Assembly (NCBI RefSeq): GCF_901933205.1
Contig: NC_044601.1
Span: 45,171,376-45,235,375 of the forward strand
Direction: 5' to 3'
Source of the DNA: Camarhynchus parvulus
Lineage: Eukaryota > Chordata > Aves > Passeriformes > Thraupidae
DNA length: 64,000 bases
This document shows, piece by piece, positions 39,201-53,010 of the stretch. Numbering within the stretch: the stretch's first letter is position 1; each line of letters begins with the position of its first letter. The position numbers and the translations under genes are program-made. The notes beneath the pieces were generated by a model. That model made no database searches. It was not told the DNA's origin and was given only the letters and a program-made list of their open reading frames with translations.

Positions 39201-42200
39201 ATGCTCCTTCTCAGGGATTGCAAACTTCCATGTCCATTCCCTCATTCCTAATTGTCTGCCCTGTTCCCCTGTCAAGAAAAATGTTCTAGAGAAACAGAGG
39301 GAAAACTCTTAGTTTCTCAGACTGCATTCAGACTGTGTGGAGGATTCACACTCCTTACTCCTTAGCCATACATGGTCATCTTTTCTTTTCTTCCTCATCT
39401 TCCTTCCTCCCCTTTCCCTTCCTTTTACATGGTCATTGACCTCAGCAGTTTTTATCCACCCCTGTACTTCTGGTGCTGGTACTTGCCTTCTCACTGCCTC
39501 TTTAGAGCTTGCACAGAATCTGACCACAATGTGCCAACCTCATTCAACAAAATGTGTGCCAATACCTGTGACCAGACATCATCTCATCATATTCCTGGTT
39601 TTTCCAACACTTTCAGACACTCTGGTAAAGTAGAGAATAACTCTTGCTAGCAGGTGCCCTTCAAGGAAGAGGACCTCTGCTGATTTAACCCCATTGTACA
39701 ACTGTGCTAACAATCACAATCTTCCTTCAATGGTTGCCTTCGAAAATATCGTAAGCAATGGACAAACCTGAGACAAATTAGATTGGCTGCATGAGCTATA
39801 TCCTAAGAGAAGAGAGACAAACAATTTGTATGAATTAAACAATAGTTAAAGTTACTCACTCTGGTATACAAAAGGTCTTTCCCCCCCTTTCTCTTTACCT
39901 TTTCTTTCTTCTTCTTTCTGGCTTCATTTTTCTTCTAGCTCCACATTTCTCCATCACAATTACTGTTCTCTGGATTTCCCTACAGCTGCTAGAAAGTATC
40001 TTAGAACACCATCTCAGATGCTTCATTCTGAAGTCGTACAGGTGTAAGGCACTGCTCTGCCGCTTGCTGCAAGATATCAGTCCAAAGTCACTACAGGGAA
40101 ATGCTGGCACTGGTTTCAGTCAACCTGTCTGGTGAGGTGCTGGGAGTGGTGGTCTCACTTGAATCTTTTCAGCAGTTATTTCTCCAGACCTATCATAGTC
40201 CATAGAGAGAAATGGTGGCAAGGAAGATCAGACTTGGGCCGCTCAGAAAACAGACAAACTGGCTTTAGAAAGGTGTCCAGGACCAACAAAAGAGATACTG
40301 AGGTACTGCAATAGTATCTACACCAAATAATTTTGCTTTTATTTGGCAGCAGGGAAATTTAAATCTACTACTGAGGTACCAGCTTTCTGTATACTGCTGC
40401 TGCTCTCATACAGAGAAACCTTCTCTCATCAGTGGCTTAACTTTTCAAAGGGGTGAGCACTTGTCTGTTGGCTCTTCCTGCACCGCAGCAGAATGAGCAG
40501 TGGAGAGCTGTAACTCCTTAAACAGCTTGAGTTGCCTGAGCAGGGAAAGAAAAGCACAAACCCAAAAATACCACCAGACCTATGTTACAAAATCCTTGGT
40601 GAAAGACTGACATTTGCTTCATTTGAAGCCGAAGACCTCAGTCCTACTGAAGACATCATTCACAATACAGGCCTGTAACCCTGACCAAACACATCTTTCT
40701 GTGCAGCTGAATTTTTAGATTATTTTCATATCCAAAAGGATGCAAATCTTGGTTTAGGCAGTTACAGATGAGGTATTTGAAAGGCAGATGTATTTCTAAT
40801 GACAAAAGCTCATATGCGAAGTCATGAAGAACTGTTTATTATATTCTAATCTCTCTTTTAGTGGGTATTTTATCCCTCACCCTCTGACCTTGAGCACTCT
40901 GCACAGCAGTTCTGAAGCAACTCCAATTAGTTACTTAGAGTGTAGGCTGACATGGTCGAATGGCTTGGCATTTACAGACATTCAGCCATAACCTGAGCAG
41001 CTAGATTTGCTTTAATCCCATAAAAAGTAGTCAGGAATATAAATGTGCCAGATTATCAGCTGAGACAAACTAGCTCTGCATCACTGGGCTCAGTGATGCC
41101 ATGAGGATTGAATCCATTAAAGCATTTGTCCTCAATATATCCTAGAGAAACAGTCTTTCATAAAAATAATCAATGCAAAACAATGTTGTCATTGGAAAGC
41201 CTGGAACTGATGCACGTTAGAATTACTCAAGTTCTTTGGTGGGATATTTAAATACCAGTGTTTGAATGCCAGGGAACTACAAACCAAAAAACTATTCCAA
41301 GCTGGATTGGGTAAGCACTGGCTTTTTCTTTAAAGCACATTAGTCATAAAAGTTCAGTCAAAAGTCATATGTAAGATTATTAGCTCTTGTGCAGGGGTTT
41401 TCTCATTTATGTTGGCTCTTCAAATGCTTTGGAAGCTGTACTGAGCAAAACACTGAACAGCTGAAGATGGTTGTGCTGGAGGCAGGCTTTTGTCCATGCC
41501 TTCCTCACTGTGCATCCGCTTGCTATTGGAATACCACAAGAAACAAATTCCATTCTTACAACCATAGTTTTGGGAAAGCAGTTCTGCAAAAGGGAGGGAA
41601 AAATATTATGATGAAGCCTCCTTTTTCCAGTTTTCTTAGTATTAGAGACAATGGACCCTGTGGTGTCTCATATAGTCAAACAAGGGAAGGGACACAGCAG
41701 TAATGAATAGCATTGTCATGCTAAAATAATGTTTCTAATGCTAGGATTCCAAGCTGTGAAATGGTCACAGCCTTAAGTCTGCCTCTTGAATATATTGTGA
41801 GAAATTCCCTGCTTATTAATCCTATTACTGAAAAACATTCATTAATTAATTAAAACATAATTAAAACAAAAAAAAATCAGTATGTGAGGCCCAATAGGTG
41901 GCCCTTACCAAACTAATACCTTTGGCTCATATAGCTGTGAGCAACCTGCAGGAGCCAGACAGCTCAGGGACCAGCAGGGGTTCTTCAACAGCATCCTGGG
42001 GCTCCCAGTGACCAAAGGATTCACAGCCCTGGAAAGGTGTAGTGCAACCATGAAACTCAGAACTAGCTGGACAGCTTGTAAAGACCACAGAAACTGGAGG
42101 ACCTTTTGAACACCGGGCAACCTGTGTTGCTTGGCAGGTGAGTTATCTAGTTGAGTGCCTCACACATGAGCGGTTCAAATTAGGTACTCCACCAATAACC

Positions 42201-43309
42201 TGGTGGCTGCAGCTTCCCATGGGAGCTTTGCTTTGTTCCTATGTACTTCCCTAAGAATGTGTTGTAAGATACAAAACTGTGTGGGCACTTTAGTCTGACT
42301 GGGCAAACCTTGTGTTTTGTGTTCTCATTACTTTATCAGACAGATGGGCTGGAGCCTGACTTACTTCAAGTATAACATGCACACTAGGAAAGACAAGCTA
42401 TGGCAGACATGTCCTTCCAGGCAGTGAAAGCAAAACAGCTAAATTCATCTTCCTGCCTCTGACACTATGGCTCTTCTGCTCTTTCCATTTTATTTTCATA
42501 CCTCATATCCCAAGTAACTTTGAAATCAAATTCATCTTCATGCATGACAAATATATTTTATTGATCTTTCCTCTAGACTGGCCCAAGGCTGAACTGCTAT
42601 TCATAAGCAATAGTGTCAGCACTCCAACAAATGGGAAGAGGCAACAAGTACATCTCAGCTTGAGCTCCCTCTCCCTCCTTCTACTCCACTGACAGTCAGC
42701 TCTCAGCTGCATTGACCTCCTGAATGGCCTGTAGGTGTCTTTCAGAAGAAAGCTCAAGCAACCACTTTGAACATGGTTTAGGCATAGCAGCCTCTGTGAA
42801 TTTATTCTGTACCTGAATAAATTAATGTATGCTCTGCTTCTGTACTCAGTTACAAACATTATTTTGCTCAAAATACAAAAGAACTTGGAAGTTAGTTTCA
42901 TCCTATTAATTTTATTTTGAATCATGTTGCTCTAGAATTGGATTTATGCCTTCTATACATCAATGTCTCTTGAAGTACAGCTGAAGCCAAAGCTACACTT
43001 CAAAGCAAAGCTAAAGGTGCATGTGAACGTATAAAAATGTGTGTGTTTTGCCTGTTTTCCCCAACCTTTCCAGCTTACTGCGATGACAACACTAGCACCC
43101 CAGTGGCAGGTCAGCATGCTGCCAAGCAGTGGTTCAGAGCAGATCTCCTCACCAGGTGGGAGCAGGGTTGTACCATCCAGTTACAACATCTGCAGCAAAT
43201 CCTCCTCCCATCCTGAGCAGGGAGCTACATCTTCCTTCAGTCCCTTCAGTCTCTGGCTTAGACCTCTGTCTTGCCTCGTTATATTTTTTAACCTACTCTC
43301 TAGCCTGAT
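36291..43309. other. AT-rich non-coding stretch, no gene recognised
   Basis: Unique AT-rich DNA with a pyrimidine-rich patch at 39,370-39,425 (CTT/CCTTCC units) and another at 39,878-39,920. Frames of 90-105 codons at 37,845, 39,337 and 41,389 come from stop-poor patches and show no domain. Confidence 0.6.
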
Positions 43310-43356
43310 GATGAATGAATGAATGAATGAATTTTCCAATGAATATTGGAAAATTC
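43310..43356. repeat. GAAT microsatellite running into a perfect 11-bp inverted repeat
   Basis: Six GAAT units (43,310-43,332) run directly into AATTTTCCAAT / GAAT / ATTGGAAAATT (43,331-43,356), a perfect 11-bp stem whose 4-nt loop is itself one GAAT unit. The right arm may have formed by templated or snap-back repair beside the repeat. Confidence 0.9.
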
Positions 43357-43460
43357 TGAGCAAGCTGTCTTATTGTCATGATTTCACAAACTGCTGGTCA
43401 GTCTAACACAGAAATGGAAACTGGAAGTGAAACTGTTGGAGTAAGAGCCTGTAAGAAATA

Positions 43461-43504
43461 CAGAGAGAAAGAGAGAGAGAGAGAGGGAGAGAGAGAGAAA
43501 AAGA
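43461..43504. repeat. GA microsatellite
   Basis: An AGAGAGAG-type dinucleotide tract with a few GG/AAA interruptions, about 44 bp, all purine on the plus strand. Confidence 0.93.
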
Positions 43505-46500
43505 GTAGGTCCTCTCTCTCTGTTTTCCTAAGATTTTATTTTCCTTTCTTTTCATGGATTAATGAAAAAGAACAGCTGAAGGGAGTTGTTAAAAATTTGT
43601 GTTCTATAAACATGAAAAAAAATCCCTTTTTTTTCTGCACTCCTTCTCTGTAGTAACCAGTCCTAGTTACAGATCTGAAATTACTGATTGGTATCTTGGA
43701 CTTGCACAAATGCACAATGCACAAATAAGACTGTCAGTGTATTCTGAGTAGAGGAAAGTTAATGATTATCATGTTTATAGCTTGAGTTAAAATGCGAAAG
43801 CCATAAAGACGAACTTCTGATAAGGTAGTAGCCATATCTGGTGAACTGTGAGTTTTCTACTGGGCACCAAGGTCTCCAGTCTCATTACTGCGTCACTTGC
43901 ACAAACTGCTTATGGTGTTGTTTAACCTAGCAGGACTACATTTGATAAGCGTCTGTAGGAACACTAGCATAGCTCCTTGCTTTGTTCAGTTGATAATGTG
44001 CTAGACTTCCTCTTGGGTGTAAGTCTAAAGTAGTATTATTTTTTCCTTTTTTTCACTTTGAAAATCCAACAGAGTCTATCCAAAAGAAGGCAGCATCTCT
44101 AAATTGCAGCATGCAGCTTGTATGTACATTGATGCAAACCAAGCGTTTACTTTGGCTGTGCCATGTTGGAATATATAGGTCTTTCATGAACAGCATGAGA
44201 AATGGAAGAACCTGCTGAAGTCAGAAAGGGGACCTTTGTCTTCGGATCCCAAACCTTCAGCAGTATCCTGTGCCATTGACTCTACGACTGCGACTGGGGC
44301 ACCCATCTGCTTTGTAGTGTGCTGCCGCAGGTGCAGACTGCTGTTGTTTCTGACCTTTTACATATGCTCATCTGAACAACTGGACAAGTGTCTTTTTGTT
44401 TCATTAATGTTGGCAAGCCTGTTATTTACCCTGCAGATAGACCTTCATATAGGAAGACACTCAGGTGAAGCTTTACTGAAGAATAAACAAGGTTATCCAA
44501 AACTTAGCATGGTCACTCTTGCAGTCACCGGAATTGGATTGGAACTCAAGCCTTGAAACACAGAAGATGTTGGAGAGGTAAAATCCGTTTTGCCTGCAAG
44601 AAAGGAAAATAATAGTCAGCTGGATAGTATCTCCAATATTTCCCTAAAAATTATGGCTGACTGATTAGGATGAATGGTTACAGACAGTAAAAGAAAAGAG
44701 TGAGGAATAGATGTGAAGTTCAGATAAGAGGTGCAATTGCATCACACTGTAGGCAGAAATTAAACCCTGTGGTATTTTTGCAAACATTGGCCTGTATACA
44801 GCAAAAGGATGAAAGCTCTGAACTCCAATTTAGATACTTGAGAGGTCTCAGAACACTGCAAATAGCCAAGAGCTGCTGGTGGAATATTCAGTCTTTTTCT
44901 GTGTGTTAAATCTGGAAAGGAAAAAGAAAATCTCAAGTAACATGGAGATAAAATGGAGCAAGCAAGCATAACTCTTCATTCAGTAAAGCTCTGGAAAACA
45001 AATGGACTGCCTTGGGAGATTACTGATAAGGAGATTGATTAAGCTTTTACCTTTTATAAGACAATAAAACAAGTATAAGAAATATTTTCTAGTGCTGCTT
45101 ATACTATCACAGCTCTGAGAAAAAACAATATATTGACTGCATGGGCATCATATGGAATTGTGTATCGAGCTTGTGCTTTGCTGGTCAACACATTGCAGTG
45201 GATGTCGGGGTTTAATTAATTTGTTCATGTGTTTTTTGATATTAAACTACAAATAAGGATTGCACTTTAAAATAGGTTTCACACAAAAACTGAGTAGAAC
45301 TGCATCTATAATTAGAGGATTCCCAATGGTATTATATTTTTTTGCTTTTGGCGCAGCTGGGAACTAAAAGTATCTTAATTAGCAGAAGTATCTTAAGTCT
45401 GTCCAAATGTGAAATGTTTATTACCAATTACTATTTTTCAGTTTTTAACCAACTAATGACTCTCTGAAAATAATCAGAAATACAAATTTTGTCCCCATAT
45501 TAAAAAAATCAGAGAAGTAGAAAGAACAAGCCTTGGACTTAACAAACAAGTATTTTTCTCATGATTTGATGAGTAAAATATGACATTAAGTAGTAGTCCA
45601 ACAAATTCCAAGCTTGTGACTCCCAGCCACGTGCTAGGAACTGGTGTGGAGCTAGTGAATATGGAGTTCTTGCTGTCTTTTGTGTTTTGGATTGTCATCA
45701 TTGCAGAGATAAATTTGGAGCTCTACAGAATCATGCCTCTTGGGTATTGCTAACATTCAGAAGTGGAATGAGCCTTTAGAAGTAGAGTCACCAGAGTGGC
45801 TAAATACCACAAAGAAAGGCTTGTCATAGGGAGAATGGGAAAGTCCACAAGGTAGGCATGAGACATATACACAGTAACCAAATTAGCCAATCCCAAAGCA
45901 GCAAATTGAGAAACAAAGAAAAATAAATTGCAAGAAAACATGCTGTGATGGTGCATTTCCCCCCACTGCCCCCACCCCATCTCAGTGCCACTTTATGATC
46001 TGAGAAATTCTCATTAGCCTTTATGAACAGGGCCCAGGCTCAGGTTGTCTTGAGCTTATTAGCTGTCTGTTTCCAGAAACTTGTGTTTTCTAACAAGCTT
46101 CTGGTTTTTTTAAATGAATAGTCTTAGAGACTTATTTTTTTCTTGCCTGAATAACAACCCAAGTGGAATAATGTTTTTGTCATCAAACTTTCAAAGTAAC
46201 CAACCTGAATTGTGGCCAGGATGGAAAATTACTCTGACTAAAGCCCACTGTCTTGCAACCTATAAACAGTGGTCCAACACGACACCCTTTGAGCTTTTTT
46301 GGATTAGAGCAGATTGCAGACAGCAGCCTCCCTCTGAGCAGGGCCTCTCAGAGCCAGCAAACTCTCAGCTTTGCCATACTCAGAGGACCACTGAATGACA
46401 GCGATGGATGACATCAGGATACCTCAGGATAACCTTCAGAAAAATATGAACATGGGGCAGAAAGTCTCCCCAGAGAAAGTATGATGCTCTGCAAGGGATG

Positions 46501-47959
46501 CTCCCGGGACCCTGAGATCCACTTTGATGACCTACCTTGCATCACCTCTTCTCTCCAGTTATTTTCTGAATTGTGACATATTTCTGTTGCTTTACAGCTC
46601 ATAATGGAAGGTAGCTAGCTTGCTGGCAGTAATTTCAGAGAAAATGAATTCTAATATCAGTAGCATTAATACTGTGTAGTCTTATGATCTCAATAAATTT
46701 GGGTCCTTTTGATATGTCTTGTTGTCAGAAAGCTGATCCATCACAGTTCCAGATTTATAAATCTTATTACCAAGATATTCTAGTAAATATATATTCATAT
46801 TTATACATGCAATTGTATATATTTTTAATTTATATCTATTTAAAATACTTAAAGCATAAGCTCATATAGAGTACACCCAAAGGACCGTATACAGCAACAC
46901 TCAGCCATAGGCATTTATAAAGACCTGTACTGTCTGAACTAATCTCTCTCTCTACATTGCTGTTTCTCTGCCTGTGGAGCTGGAGACTGTCTGAAGGAAT
47001 TATGGAAGACCCCTGTAATACAAATAATTATCAAAGCAATCTGGCTGAGCAAAACTGTTTAACGGATGGCAAGCTGCTTCACACTGTGCTACATTATGCT
47101 TTACCAATCAAATGCCTCAGTAGTTAATTCATTGAGCTCCACATGGATTAAACAGGCTAGAGTGCACTCATCCTCTCCTTATGCAAAAGAAGAAGATTTG
47201 GTACAAATGTTGATTTGGAACATGTCAAGAAATGTTTTCTTCAATTAAGTAATCTCGTATTAAAGAGAGTTCCATGCCAGAAAAATAAACAGTGCAACTT
47301 TTCTACACACAGGCTGCAGTTACATGCAGGATACAATCTTATGCTTTCTTTGAGGCAGCTCTTGAAAGCCAGGAATTAATATTTGTATCAAAATCACAGC
47401 TACAATAGTATTAGGCAAATTTTGGGTTCAATTACACCTGTATAGACTATAGCCAATTCATTTCTAGTGGATCTACACAGGTTTAGTAATCATAATAGAG
47501 AGAAAATACGTCTTTCAAATTTGTTCTCCTAAGTGAAGAAGAATTAATCCACAGACTCTGCTCCACACGAACTTCACTATTAATACTCCTTTTATGCAGC
47601 TGAATTCCTCACAGAAGGTTTTTTCCCCTCTGGTCTGAAGCTAATTGATTGGACTAAAAATTGATAATTACTACTAAAAATAATAACAGGCATGTCTTCT
47701 CTGGTCATTACTACTAAGGAGATCAGAGATACAAAGATAATCACACTCCTAAAATGGATCAAACAAAACAAGAACTCCATCATTGTCAGACAAAAGAAAG
47801 GTACGGAAGAATAAATGTACTATATAGTTCTATCTCATCTTCAAACCCAGTAACTAGGGGCTGACCACGCACGTCCTAAAGTGTATGTAGTTACAGCAGA
47901 AGTGGGTTTTGGCCCTCTGACAGGGAGTTTTCATTAGATAAGCTAGACCTAAGGAATAT
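43505..47959. other. AT-rich non-coding stretch, no gene recognised
   Basis: Unique AT-rich DNA with a small TATA-rich tract near 46,785-46,850. No exon, RNA gene or mobile element recognised. Confidence 0.6.
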
Positions 47960-48115
47960 ATTTTCACAGGGCTTTGTGATGGCATAGCTGAATTATAAAT
48001 AATTATTGACGTCCCATTTGAGAGCCCAAGCAGCACACCATTATGCAGCTCATTGGATCTCCTGGGAAATGGGCACTAAGGCAGCTTTGCTTCTCTCCAC
48101 AGTTGTGCTCACCCA
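47960..48115. promoter_or_regulatory. Candidate small conserved non-coding element
   Basis: AATTATAAATAATTATT (47,991-48,007) sits directly beside a TGACGTCC near-CRE site (48,007-48,014) and is followed by unique sequence of balanced composition (CATTATGCAGCTCATTGG). AT-rich homeodomain/POU-like sites joined to a CRE-like site are common in enhancers. Inference only. Confidence 0.25.
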
Positions 48116-48322
48116 GCTGCAGTAATTGGCATGCAGTGGGAGAAGGCTGCGCTCCTTGCTCTGCTATGACACAGGTAGCACTGGAACAAAACCCCAAGAG
48201 TGTGACCCAGAGGTGAGAGGACCCAGGCAACTGGGGAAGCCCAACAAACATATGTTCCAGGTCATCATTTGGTCCCTTCATCAGGCTTTTAGGGAGCACA
48301 CGCTGTGGTGGGGTTTCTGGAA

Positions 48323-48347
48323 TTTTTTTTTTTTTGGGGGGGGGGGG
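48323..48347. repeat. T13-G12 homopolymer junction
   Basis: Thirteen T (48,323-48,335) are followed at once by twelve G (48,336-48,347). Such a junction is prone to length error in sequencing and assembly, and the G12 run could form a G-quadruplex by itself. Run lengths should be treated as uncertain. Confidence 0.9.
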
Positions 48348-50035
48348 TGAATTTTTATTTTTGGGGAGACATATTTAAAACCTAAAATAGTGAATCAGCA
48401 CCTTGTTTCATATTTTTCTAGGAATAAAACCATCTTGATTTTCTGTTACTTATCTTGAAAAGAACAAAAGAAATCATTCTTTAAAATGTAGACAACCTAA
48501 ATATCAACTATATCTATTGATTTGCCCTCGATGTCAGGGCCAAATCAGGGGGAAAACACACCAGAAAAACTGATAATCTACCAGGTACTAGATACCCCAC
48601 CAACCAAATCTAATGAACTCTGTTGGGAGCTTTAGAAGATGGTAGTCTGACTCACACCTTATTGCTCTGAGTAGAAACTTGAAGGTGCTGTGATGTCCTT
48701 CCAGAGTCAGTGACAAGGGAGGCCTGTGTTACACTGTGACTCCTTGCTGCTAGCTTTCCACCACCTCAGCCTAGGTGTGATCCCACCGAGGCCGGGTGTC
48801 CTGACAGAATATTATGCACCTGCTGAACTGATTAGAGCCCTCACCCATACCCATTCAGTAAACACAGTCAAGGAAACAGGCTCAGACATGGTCCCTGATC
48901 CATCCATGCATGCATTGACACCAGCTTTGCAGATGTGTTCTAGCATACAGCCAATGTCCTCTAAGAAAAAGCCTGGTGGTGATGCCCATATGGAGGACGA
49001 GATACTGTGACCAGCACTGACAAGCTGTAGAAACTGATGCTTTACTCCCATATTCCCCATTCTGGAGATGCTTAAATATGGATGGGTAATAAAACACCTT
49101 GGACATGGGGAAAACTTGAATCCAAGTGCAGGAAGACACATTCGTATGACAAGCTACAAGTAGTAGAGCGGCCAGGCCATTCTCCAGCAATGAGCACAAG
49201 TATTAGTGAGACCATCTAATCAATTAAATTATGGCATAATAAAAATTTACTTAATCACAAAATTACAATGGATTTTAAAATTCAGATTAAAGATTATTTT
49301 TAAAATTTTAGATTTTCCTGGCACTGTGAAATTTTCATGTTTTAAAAAGTGGGAGAAACTTCTTCATGGGAGAAAAACAAATCCCTGCTTGTGACTGGAC
49401 TCAAGTAGGTACCACTCTCCTGCACAGGTAATATGTCTGAAGTAACACCTCTCCTTGATTCTGCTTTGCCTCCTATCAGAGGAGGCTTAGCCAAGTCAGT
49501 AGGTTTTCTTCTTGTCATCGACTGGCTGGAGATAAATGTTTATTTTACCTTCTGTGCACAGGCTTTAATTTGCTCTAACCTTTGCCACAGAGATGCTGCA
49601 AGGACTAAGTGCAGCATCACATGTAAGATCTAAATAGGATCATGTTAAGCAACTGGCAGAGAACAGTGCAGGCAGTAGTGAGCAAGCTCTTTCACATCAA
49701 ATTCCTGTTTCATTCCAGATGAGCTGTTGGGTGCAGTAGGTACAGTCCTGTGAAGTTCACCACATGTACACACATACACTTTCCGTTTCATTTGTAACGC
49801 TGACACCCTGCTCCTACAGTTTGCAGAGACTGGGATTTGTTTCAATGGTTTTAACTGGGCCACTACTTGTTCTCAGTTTCCTGTTGCTTTGATCATGGTT
49901 TTCCAGCTCTCCTCAAGTAAGTTGTATCCTCCAAGGTGGATTTTCTCCTTTCCTGTGCTGGGCCAAAGCATCTAAGTGACCTTTGATTTTTTTCTTCTTC
50001 CCTCATCTTTTTTTTTCCCTTTGGCTTTTTTTTTG
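48348..50035. other. Non-coding stretch, no gene recognised
   Basis: Unique DNA of average composition with overlapping 90-110 codon frames on both strands at 48,726-49,199. They have no shared domain and cancel each other as gene candidates. A T-rich tract lies at 49,985-50,045. Confidence 0.55.
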
Positions 50036-50420
50036 TTTTGTTTCTGACTCGCCATATGTGAGATGATTGTGCCCACAGGAATTCCTTTCAGAGTACCTAA
50101 GCACAAAAGAAAAACACCCGGCCAGTTCTTTTTCTAGAGCAGTACAAACATTTCCTTAAACCTAAGTGTCTCAGGAGGGGCATTGACAGAAGGCTCCTTT
50201 AACCCAGAAAGCTCGCTCTGCGCTGAGCTGCCAGTGAACCCTCAGCCGCCTCCTGCATTTTGACATCACTGATGGAGCAAAAGTTTTGCCAATAAAAGCA
50301 GTCAAGTTCTTTGATTCCAACTTTATGACAATGGAAAGGAGGCCAGGGCCAATCATGCTGTGGTGGGGCTTATTAATGGAAAAGGGCAGTGGGAGCCAGT
50401 AACTCTTTGGCAACTTCGTT
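50036..50420. promoter_or_regulatory. Candidate conserved non-coding element (enhancer-like)
   Basis: Unique sequence with closely packed motifs: TGACATCA at 50,261-50,268 (AP-1/CRE-like), CCAATAAAA at 50,289-50,297 (posterior HOX/CDX-like), CCAATCA at 50,349-50,355 and TTATTAATGG at 50,370-50,379 (homeodomain). It also carries isolated CpGs in an otherwise CpG-poor background, which usually means constraint or lack of methylation. No frame of protein character. Conservation must be checked by alignment. Confidence 0.35.
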
Positions 50421-52479
50421 CCTTTGACTACTGTCCCCCTGCCTTGCACTCGATGGATGGAAAACTGCATGCTCTCCTCTTCAGTGATAGCTTTCCCATG
50501 CTAATAGTCTCCCCAGTAAGATGGCCTGGACTAACAATAGGAACTTGCACAGCTTGGGAAGGGCAAAGCAGATCTTAAAACCACCCATGTGATTTGATGG
50601 CTGCAAGGAACCATGCTAAGAAAATATCCCTGTACTCTGAACTCATCTTATTAAGGGAATAAATCTGATTTCTTCTTTGAGCTCTCCTCCCCTGTGGTCT
50701 GAACTGCTAACCCCTTGGTTTTAATAGATGAGTTATGTCCCTGGACAATGACACAAAAATTTTAGTCCTATTTTCAGCATATCCCAATAAAATGAACTGT
50801 GATCTCTCCTCAGAACTGTTTCAGAATGTTTCTGTCTGTCACTGCACTAACAAAAGATGGGGTTGACAATTTGCTGATCAGGGGCTCATTTTTCCCAGGT
50901 TCAGCATGGTTGTGTGCTGAGGGAAGGGATTGTGTCTCTAAATTCCAATTTGCAGAAAGCATAGACAGGCATTGCTTCTGCCCCCTTCCCTGCTCTGTCA
51001 CTAAAATTGCCAGTAATGCCTGGAACTTGTCCTCCAGAGCGAGAACAATCCCCATGCCATGGACCACTGAAGAACATCAGAGATGGGGGGGACATCTGCT
51101 TTAATGGCCGAGCCAGCTTTAGGGAGGACAAAATCAAAGTAAGGAGCAAGACAGGCCAGAGCTTGGCTGGAAGGTAAGAAAGGAGGAAATGACACTTCAC
51201 TGGGAAAGAAGCTGATAGGGGGCCTAAGCGCCTCTTTCTTGCTTCACCAAGCTTCACCAACCACATCACAGAACAAGTTACAGCACAGAAGTTTTAGGAG
51301 TTCCTTTCCTCTCCACTTTGTGATCCAAAGCACTCTCGGTGCAGTCAGAAGTCACCCAGTCTGGATGGTTATTCATGGACCTTTGCTGGGCACCAACAAG
51401 GAATCAAGCACATAAATTACATCCTGAGCAGTGTGAGCCTGAGCACACCACCCAGGGAAGCAATAGCCATAGAGGATATGAAGTTCATGGCAGAAGAATT
51501 ATTCAGTACAATCTAAGATAATGTCAATAAAAATTCTGAAAGAGCACAACTCCATAGGAGCCCATGCTTTAGGGCATACTTTGGGTGTGATGATTTTATT
51601 GCTGTTTGCAGTGAGGGGGGGGCGGTGGGAAAGGATGTATTTAATTTGAGCTAAACATCTCCAACATTTGTGGTTGCAGAATACAGATTTCAGAACAATC
51701 CTTGCTAAAAAACTTTACAGATTAGAACACAACAATTTATTCCTCTCTTTGTCTGACAACTAATGAAACTTCTCTCTCCCCAAAAGTGTACTATCTTAGA
51801 TAACTACATTTTCTTAAAAGTGCGTAGAAAAAAAGAAACCTGTTTTCACATATAATTTATTAATTGGCAGTTGTGGGGGTTTAGGATACTAAGTGTCTAG
51901 AGATCTGGAATTTTTATGACATGGACCCAGGTTCATAAGAAAAGTTTGATATATGTAGGTTAGGGCAGGGGGGTTTACAAAATATCTAAGTGCTAGTGTT
52001 CACAATATGCTGTTCAGGTTTTTTATAGCAACTTGAAACCAGAATTTATAGAGTGCTATTAAAATGTCTTGGTTGTATGTGTTAGACCTTGATAGCAGCT
52101 GGATTAGCCTTAATTTTTGTATTTTTATAGGACGAAGAAGAATGTGGCTGTGCATCCCAGCATGTGAGCAAGTTTATCAAATACAAGGCAGCAGCCAGAA
52201 CAACAGGAAATCGCATAAGAAAGCCCAACTCCTGGTTGGCAGAAGCACATTGATCTCTCCTTCATGTCACTGGGTTTAATACTCTAACTTTGCTGTAAAA
52301 GCTTCTTCCCCAAGCCTGGGTTCATAAACGTGTTAGTGGTCCTTGATGTTCCCAGCAGAGGACAGTAAGGAAAACACAGCCCTGAATAGCTCACATTGAT
52401 CGCAGCAAATACAGAGCAGGAGGGTCAGAACCATTTCCCAGCCCAGAGCCAGTGCTGTAGAACTGAGCAGCTATTCATA
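50421..52479. other. Non-coding stretch, no gene recognised
   Basis: Unique DNA. The 101-122 codon overlapping frames at 50,799-51,269 on opposite strands have no domain. A G8 run lies near 51,615-51,622. Confidence 0.55.
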
Positions 52480-53010
52480 GCCACTGGATCCTCTCCAAGC
52501 CGTGAGCGCAGATTTTCTTGTATCATCTTTGCAGAGAGGAATTGTAGTCCCCAATGCCTCCCGCTTGATTTGGATAGACGGTTTATTTGTTTAGTCCTGT
52601 AATGATATTATCCACAGGGCTAGAGCCACACAGGGAGGATTAGGAATTCCTGGGGGAGAAGCCTTGTGTTTATTACCCTGACAGCCCCGTGTGACACAAA
52701 CCAACAGTTATTTGTAGTTGTTCTTCCCCTCTAAAAACCTGGAGCATGCAGCCGTGGGGCGAAGGTGTCGGATCGATCTCGCAAAGGCACAAGGCGAAGA
52801 GGCTGCCACAGGGAAAGTGGTAGGATTTGCATGCTGGAAAGTCCTTGCTCGACTACCTACAAACAGCTCTACCTCTGGATGTTTTTAAATGTGAATGACG
52901 AGAGGGGGGACATCAGAGACCGGAGTCTTTCAAACATCGATAACAATCCCAAACATGTGCATTTTACTTGCCTTTTAAGAGCATTTATTAAGCTATGCAA
53001 CTCAGATTGT
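52480..53010. promoter_or_regulatory. Candidate conserved non-coding block at the edge of the CpG-rich domain
   Basis: Balanced-composition unique DNA with scattered CpGs, for example GGATAGACGGTTTATTTG near 52,574, GTAATGATATTATCC near 52,600 and GCATTTATTAAGCTATGC near 52,980. It marks the switch from the AT-rich left part of the window to the CpG-rich right part. Enhancer or boundary function is inferred only from composition. Confidence 0.25.
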
